Positions 6,610 through 9,906 of a DNA stretch of 9,906 nucleotides are shown here, in pieces. Source of the stretch: Spirochaetaceae bacterium (GTDB lineage Bacteria; Spirochaetota; Spirochaetia; SZUA-6; RPPD01); contig RPPD01000038.1 of NCBI GenBank assembly GCA_003818675.1, positions 1 to 9,906 on the forward strand. The letters run 5' to 3'. The stretch's first letter is position 1. Each line of letters starts with the position of its first letter. The notes beneath the pieces were generated by a model. That model worked only from the letters and a program-made list of their open reading frames with translations. It had not been told where the DNA came from and searched no databases. Both the position numbers and the translations under genes were made by a program.

Positions 6610-8243
6610 TGAGCATGTTCTGTTTTCAGTGCCAGGAAACGGCAAAAAATCAAGGATGCACCCTGCGGGGTGTTTGCGGAAAAAACGACGAAACCTCAAA
6701 CCTTATGGATCTTCTGATCTATCTGACCAAAGGAATAGGTATTGCGGTTGAGGCCGCCGGATATCCGGGCGATGCTGTCATGGAGGGCGGGCGTTTTGCA
6801 ACAGAGGCGCTTTTCGCAACCATCACCAATGCGAACTTTGATCCGGAGAAGATACGCGCGCTTGTGCTTAAAAGCCAGGAGGTGCGCGATGCAATAATTA
6901 AACGGCATAAGATTGATGTGGCGGATCTTCCGGATGCGGCCCTGTACGCTGAAAAGAACGCAGACCGGTTTTCGGAGAAATCGATTTCGGTCGGCGTGCT
7001 TGCCCAGGAAAATGAGGATATCCGATCGCTCCAGCAGTTCCTCATCTTCGGCATCAAGGGCCTTTCCGCATACACGCACCATGCTGCGATGCTCGGCCAG
7101 GAAGACGAGCGTGTGTACAGGTTTGTTCTTGAGGGACTCGCGTCAACCCTGAAGACTCTTTCGGTTGACCAGATGACGGCTTTCGTAATGCACTCGGGAG
7201 AATGCACGGTGTGGGCCATGGAGCTGTTGGATCGGGCCAATACCAGCACATATGGAAATCCCGTCATTACAAAGGTGAAGACCGGGGTGAGGGCGAATCC
7301 GGGGATTCTGGTCTCAGGGCATGACCTCCTGGACCTCTTCGAACTTCTCGAGCAGACGAAAAACACGGGTGTGGATGTATACACGCACAGCGAGATGCTG
7401 CCCGCCCATTATTACCCGGAACTGAAGAAATATCCGAACCTCGCCGGCAATTACGGCGGGTCATGGTGGCACCAGGACAAGGAATTTGCCAGTTTCAACG
7501 GACCCATCCTGATGACGACCAACTGCATTGTGCCGGTAAAGGATTCCTATCGCGACAGGATCTTCACCACTGGAATGGCAGGGTATCCCGGAGTCAGGCA
7601 CATACCCGACAGGAAAGCCGGCGGACAGAAGGATTTTTCCGAAATCATCAGCCTTGCTATGACATGCAAGCCTCCGGAGCAGATTGAAGACGGTGAAATA
7701 ACCGGCGGATTTGCACATCATCAGGTTTCTCTTCTTGCGGATGCAATCAAGGACGCCGTGACGAGTGGCAAGATAAAACGGTTCATCGTGATGGCCGGCT
7801 GCGACGGCAGGCAGAAGGATAGAGGCTATTTCACCGAAGTCGCTGAAAAGCTTCCTCATGATACGGTGATACTTACCGCCGGTTGCGCAAAGTACCGGTA
7901 TAACAAGCTGCCCCTGGGCGACATCGGGGGAATCCCCCGCGTGCTTGATGCCGGACAATGCAACGACTCGTACTCCCTTGCGCGCGCGGCACTCATGCTC
8001 AAGGATGCGTTTGGCCTTGACGACGTCAACAAGCTCCCGATCTCGTTCGACATCGCCTGGTATGAACAGAAGGCCGTGGCGGTGCTGCTCGCCCTGCTTT
8101 TCCTGGGCTTCAAAAATATCCGGCTCGGACCCACGCTTCCGGCGTTCCTGTCGCCTGCCGTGAGAACGACTTTGGTGAGGCTTTTCGGGATAAGGAAGAC
8201 TGAAAATGCAGATGATGATGTAAAGGAAATGGTTGGGGTATAG
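6609..8243 (+). CDS. hcp: Hybrid cluster protein (hydroxylamine reductase / NO-detoxifying)
   Basis: Hcp carries a cubane cluster and a hybrid Fe-S-O cluster; family members reduce hydroxylamine or nitric oxide and have been linked to protein S-nitrosylation. The 544-residue protein shows N-terminal Cys5, Cys8, Cys17 and Cys23 (Cx2Cx8Cx5C), the pattern of class I proteins of anaerobes rather than the enterobacterial class II. The hybrid-cluster ligands all appear: His238, Glu262, Cys306, Cys398, Cys426, Cys451, Glu486 and Lys488. Their offsets are constant relative to the Desulfovibrio vulgaris ligands (6 residues up to Cys306, 8 afterwards). The ATG overlaps the dcd stop codon by one base, and GGAGG lies six bases upstream (6598-6602), so translation is probably coupled. 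No hcr reductase follows, as is common in anaerobes. No FNR- or NsrR-like site was recognised in front of it; expression should depend on the thrC promoter unless an internal one exists. Confidence 0.97.
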   Translation: MSMFCFQCQETAKNQGCTLRGVCGKNDETSNLMDLLIYLTKGIGIAVEAAGYPGDAVMEGGRFATEALFATITNANFDPEKIRALVLKSQEVRDAIIKRHKIDVADLPDAALYAEKNADRFSEKSISVGVLAQENEDIRSLQQFLIFGIKGLSAYTHHAAMLGQEDERVYRFVLEGLASTLKTLSVDQMTAFVMHSGECTVWAMELLDRANTSTYGNPVITKVKTGVRANPGILVSGHDLLDLFELLEQTKNTGVDVYTHSEMLPAHYYPELKKYPNLAGNYGGSWWHQDKEFASFNGPILMTTNCIVPVKDSYRDRIFTTGMAGYPGVRHIPDRKAGGQKDFSEIISLAMTCKPPEQIEDGEITGGFAHHQVSLLADAIKDAVTSGKIKRFIVMAGCDGRQKDRGYFTEVAEKLPHDTVILTAGCAKYRYNKLPLGDIGGIPRVLDAGQCNDSYSLARAALMLKDAFGLDDVNKLPISFDIAWYEQKAVAVLLALLFLGFKNIRLGPTLPAFLSPAVRTTLVRLFGIRKTENADDDVKEMVGV

Positions 8244-8253
8244 ACGGGAAACA

Positions 8254-8274
8254 AATAGGGAGAAATTCCCTATT
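8254..8274 (+). terminator. Inverted repeat after hcp, possible weak terminator
   Basis: AATAGGGA and TCCCTATT form a perfect 8 bp stem with a five-base loop, starting ten bases after the hcp stop. The following sequence is T-rich but interrupted (ccatttattgggtatttt), so it is a weak intrinsic terminator at best. It is the only candidate for the end of the thrC-dcd-hcp transcript besides the next hairpin. Confidence 0.45.
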
Positions 8275-8297
8275 CCATTTATTGGGTATTTTCTATA

Positions 8298-8324
8298 TAT
8301 GTCCTCACTGAAAGTGAGGACATA
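8298..8324 (+). promoter_or_regulatory. Perfect 12-bp hairpin enclosing the lipoprotein RBS
   Basis: TATGTCCTCACT and AGTGAGGACATA are exact reverse complements separated by only three bases (gaa). The right arm contains GAGG (8316-8319), the only plausible Shine-Dalgarno for the GTG start at 8330. In RNA this hairpin would hide the ribosome binding site, suggesting translational control such as a thermosensor or a protein-bound leader. As DNA it could instead be a dimer-binding operator. No T-tract follows on either strand, so it is not a standard terminator. Confidence 0.55.
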
Positions 8325-8329
8325 GTACA

Positions 8330-9124
8330 GTGAAAAGAACCTCAAGCATTGTGCACGCTTTTTGTGCGGTTATCATAGTATCTTTCTCCGCGGGCTGCAG
8401 TATTCCTGAATCAGGAATCAGTTACCCCTATGGGAATTCAATTGAACGGGTAAACCTCGGTCCGGCGGGCATTGAAAGCAATGCCTACAGCAGTAACCCC
8501 TCTGTCAGCGAGGACGGCCGGTATGTCGCGTTTGAATCGTCTGCCACCAACCTGGTGGAAGGGGATCCCGGCACGGGCTCTGATATTTTCATTTTTGACC
8601 GGCAGTCCAATACTACACAGGTGGTGATGCCAGCCGGCATATGGCAAAATGGCGTTAGCACTGAACCCATGATCAGCGCGGACGGCCGGTATGTCGTGTT
8701 TACATCTACTGCGACAAACCTTGTGACAGAAACTCTGAGCGGTTTTAGCGATATTTTTGTGTATGACCGGCAGTATGACACAATAGAGCGGGCGAGTGAA
8801 AGTGGAGCAGGGATCCAGGCGGATGGACACTGCATGATTCCCTCCATCAGCGGAAACGGCCGGTATGTGGCCTTTCAGGGGCTTGCGGCAAACCTTGTAC
8901 CCGGCGATACAAATAATTGCAATGACATATTCGTGCGGGACCTGCAGGCACATACCACGGTGCGGGTGAGTGTGAGTACCGCTGGAACGCAGGGCGATGC
9001 AGCCAGTACCTTACCCGTATTGAGCCAGAACGGAACGTATGTTGTTTTTCCGTCTACGGCGACAAACCTGGTGGCTGGAGATCTTAATGGAACCAGTGAT
9101 ATCTTTGCGGCTCCGGCCCGGTAA
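8330..9124 (+). CDS. Lipoprotein with four PD40/TolB-like beta-propeller repeats
   Basis: The 264-residue product starts with MKR, a hydrophobic stretch and FSAGC (Cys23), a lipobox, so it should be lipid-anchored outside the cytoplasm. The mature part is four tandem units: PSVSEDGRYVAF (from residue 57), PMISADGRYVVF (113), PSISGNGRYVAF (171) and PVLSQNGTYVVF (229). Each is followed by ATNLV- or AANLV-like sequence, SDIF or NDIF and, in the first three, a DRQ/DLQ turn, with a 56-58 residue period. This is the pattern of WD40-like PD40 repeats of TolB-type propellers, which usually bind proteins or ligands rather than catalyse. Four units are fewer than the usual six or seven, so it may oligomerise, be a small propeller, or be a shortened relative. 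The final unit ends right after SDIF. The start is GTG; its ribosome binding site lies in a perfect hairpin. Its partner or function is unknown, and it converges on the MinD/ParA gene. Confidence 0.85.
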   Translation: MKRTSSIVHAFCAVIIVSFSAGCSIPESGISYPYGNSIERVNLGPAGIESNAYSSNPSVSEDGRYVAFESSATNLVEGDPGTGSDIFIFDRQSNTTQVVMPAGIWQNGVSTEPMISADGRYVVFTSTATNLVTETLSGFSDIFVYDRQYDTIERASESGAGIQADGHCMIPSISGNGRYVAFQGLAANLVPGDTNNCNDIFVRDLQAHTTVRVSVSTAGTQGDAASTLPVLSQNGTYVVFPSTATNLVAGDLNGTSDIFAAPAR

Positions 9125-9144
9125 ACACCTGTAAGACAAACAAT

Positions 9145-9199
9145 GGGCAGGCGACGGGGTTTGCGGAACATCCGGGAATCCTTTCGGCCTGCCTGTTTT
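9145..9199. terminator. Hairpin between convergent genes, possible bidirectional terminator
   Basis: GGCAGGC (9146-9152) pairs with GCCTGCC (9187-9193), extended by one G-T pair, with a 34-base loop. On the plus strand TGTTTT follows the right arm; on the minus strand ATTGTTTGTCTT follows the left arm. It lies in the 81 bp gap between the lipoprotein stop and the MinD/ParA stop, a place where both transcripts need to end. The long loop makes it a weaker candidate than the hairpin within the sugar operon. Confidence 0.45.
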
Positions 9200-9205
9200 C
9201 TGCTG

Positions 9206-9906
9206 CTATGCCTGAAACCCCGCACGCACTGCGCGAGCGAGTTTTGTCTTCAACAAATTATTTTCTTTTTTCATGTTCTCAATTTCACGGTGTTGTGATT
9301 TGATGATGTCAACGAGATCTCCCTCGGTAAGCGAGCCGGAGTGCATCAGGTCTTCTATATAGTGCAGCTTTTCCGTGAAATCCGCCTGGGCTTCCATCTC
9401 CGCTATCTGGAATGTCTCGTCAAAGTTGAAGTCAATAAGCTGTGACTCGTCCTCCGCGCTCTGGATGAGCTTGTCCGCTATGCGGTATATTGCCTGCGAT
9501 ATCACTGCATTGGGCTTGTACATGAGGATGGGTATGCGCGAGTTTAAAGCTATGTCCTGCATCTCGTCCCGAAAGATCACTCCCATGTGTTCTATTTCAA
9601 TCCCCAGATATTCCTTGACCGACATGCGCAATTTTTCTATCCGCTTTGCGTCCTTTTCATTTTCAAGCATGTTGAGGATTACCCTTGGTACAAAGTGTCT
9701 GGATTTCTCCATGTACTCCTCGTAGACCTTCTTGTCAGCAGACTTGATTTTGGCCAGGAGTTTGGGCAGATAGAGCCTCTGGAACTGGGTGCCATCGCGG
9801 TCCAGCTTTTCAAGAACCTTGGAAGCAGCGGATCCCTTGCTCACGAGGGACTGCAGGATCCTGAAAAGTGCGTTCTTGAGAAAGAGGTATCCGTTTAATA
9901 TGGCTG
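9206..9906 (-). CDS. MinD/ParA-type ATPase, C-terminal part (5' end off window)
   Basis: This is the last 232 residues of a larger protein; the frame is open to the right edge without a stop. A GTG at 9844 is available but is not a credible start because coding-like sequence continues upstream (NGYLFLKNALFRILQSLV). The block RVILNMLENEKDAKRIEKL, YLGIEIEHMGVIFRDEMQD and IPILMYKPNAVISQAIYRIADKLI is the C-terminal half of a MinD/FlhG-like deviant-Walker ATPase: switch-like LNM region, then the final helices. Before it lies a helical insertion (LEKLDRDGTQFQRLYLPKLLAKIKSADKKVYEEYMEK) that I associate with spirochaete MinD/ParA proteins. After it an acidic linker leads to a coiled-coil tail (residues like IIKSQHREIENMKKENNLLK). 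Walker A lies outside the window, so activity cannot be judged. Likely roles are positioning of flagella, chromosome or other cell structures. Confidence 0.8.
   Translation of the reverse strand, partial: AILNGYLFLKNALFRILQSLVSKGSAASKVLEKLDRDGTQFQRLYLPKLLAKIKSADKKVYEEYMEKSRHFVPRVILNMLENEKDAKRIEKLRMSVKEYLGIEIEHMGVIFRDEMQDIALNSRIPILMYKPNAVISQAIYRIADKLIQSAEDESQLIDFNFDETFQIAEMEAQADFTEKLHYIEDLMHSGSLTEGDLVDIIKSQHREIENMKKENNLLKTKLARAVRAGFQA

Noticed and set aside
8299..8325. Eight-codon upstream ORF (MSSLKVRT) inside the hairpin before the lipoprotein
   Set aside because: It has no Shine-Dalgarno and its codons are dictated by the palindrome, so it is most likely chance.
8501..9115. Repeats in the lipoprotein gene as a CRISPR-like array
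   Set aside because: The repeats are 168-174 bp apart, imperfect and in frame, so they are protein repeats.

Overview
This 9.9 kb window looks like ordinary bacterial chromosome with compact genes. The best clue to the lineage is the right-hand gene: the visible part of a MinD/ParA-type ATPase whose C-terminal sequence (LNMLEN, YLGIEIEHMGVIFRDEMQD, YKPNAVISQAIYRIADK) resembles, from memory, MinD/ParA proteins of spirochaetes. The lipoproteins point to a diderm. The Cx2Cx8Cx5C hybrid cluster protein suggests anaerobic or microaerobic life. I would guess Spirochaetota (Treponema/Spirochaeta-like), but this is inference.

Left region (1-2880, minus strand): a monosaccharide ABC importer. A ChvE-type sugar-binding lipoprotein (chvE) comes first in transcription order. 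After a 170 bp gap carrying a good intrinsic-terminator hairpin comes the duplicated-domain ATPase (gguA/mmsA type), which runs off the left edge. The permease is expected beyond that edge. Partial termination at the hairpin would give more binding protein than ATPase.

Middle region (2877-4573): three poorly characterised genes. They are a small minus-strand membrane protein with no clear start codon, a plus-strand hypothetical protein with a TTG start, and a minus-strand ICMT-family membrane methyltransferase. The conserved C-terminus of the methyltransferase lies in a different frame from the rest, so the gene appears frameshifted and its present 3' tail reads antisense into its convergent neighbour.

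Central operon (4700-8243, plus strand): thrC (threonine synthase), dcd (dCTP deaminase) and hcp (hybrid cluster protein / hydroxylamine reductase), with a 14 bp gap and then a 1 bp overlap, so almost certainly one transcript. All eight hybrid-cluster ligands of Hcp are visible.

Right region (8244-9906): two perfect inverted repeats, then a plus-strand lipoprotein built from four 56-58 residue PD40/TolB-like beta-propeller repeats. The second inverted repeat encloses the likely ribosome binding site of this lipoprotein. A hairpin follows, shared with the convergent minus-strand MinD/ParA-type ATPase, whose N-terminus lies off the window.

I found no CRISPR array, tRNA, rRNA, insertion sequence or defence cassette. 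The observations most worth a second look are the broken methyltransferase, the RBS-enclosing hairpin before the lipoprotein, the attenuator-like hairpin inside the sugar operon, and the unexplained small genes of the middle region.
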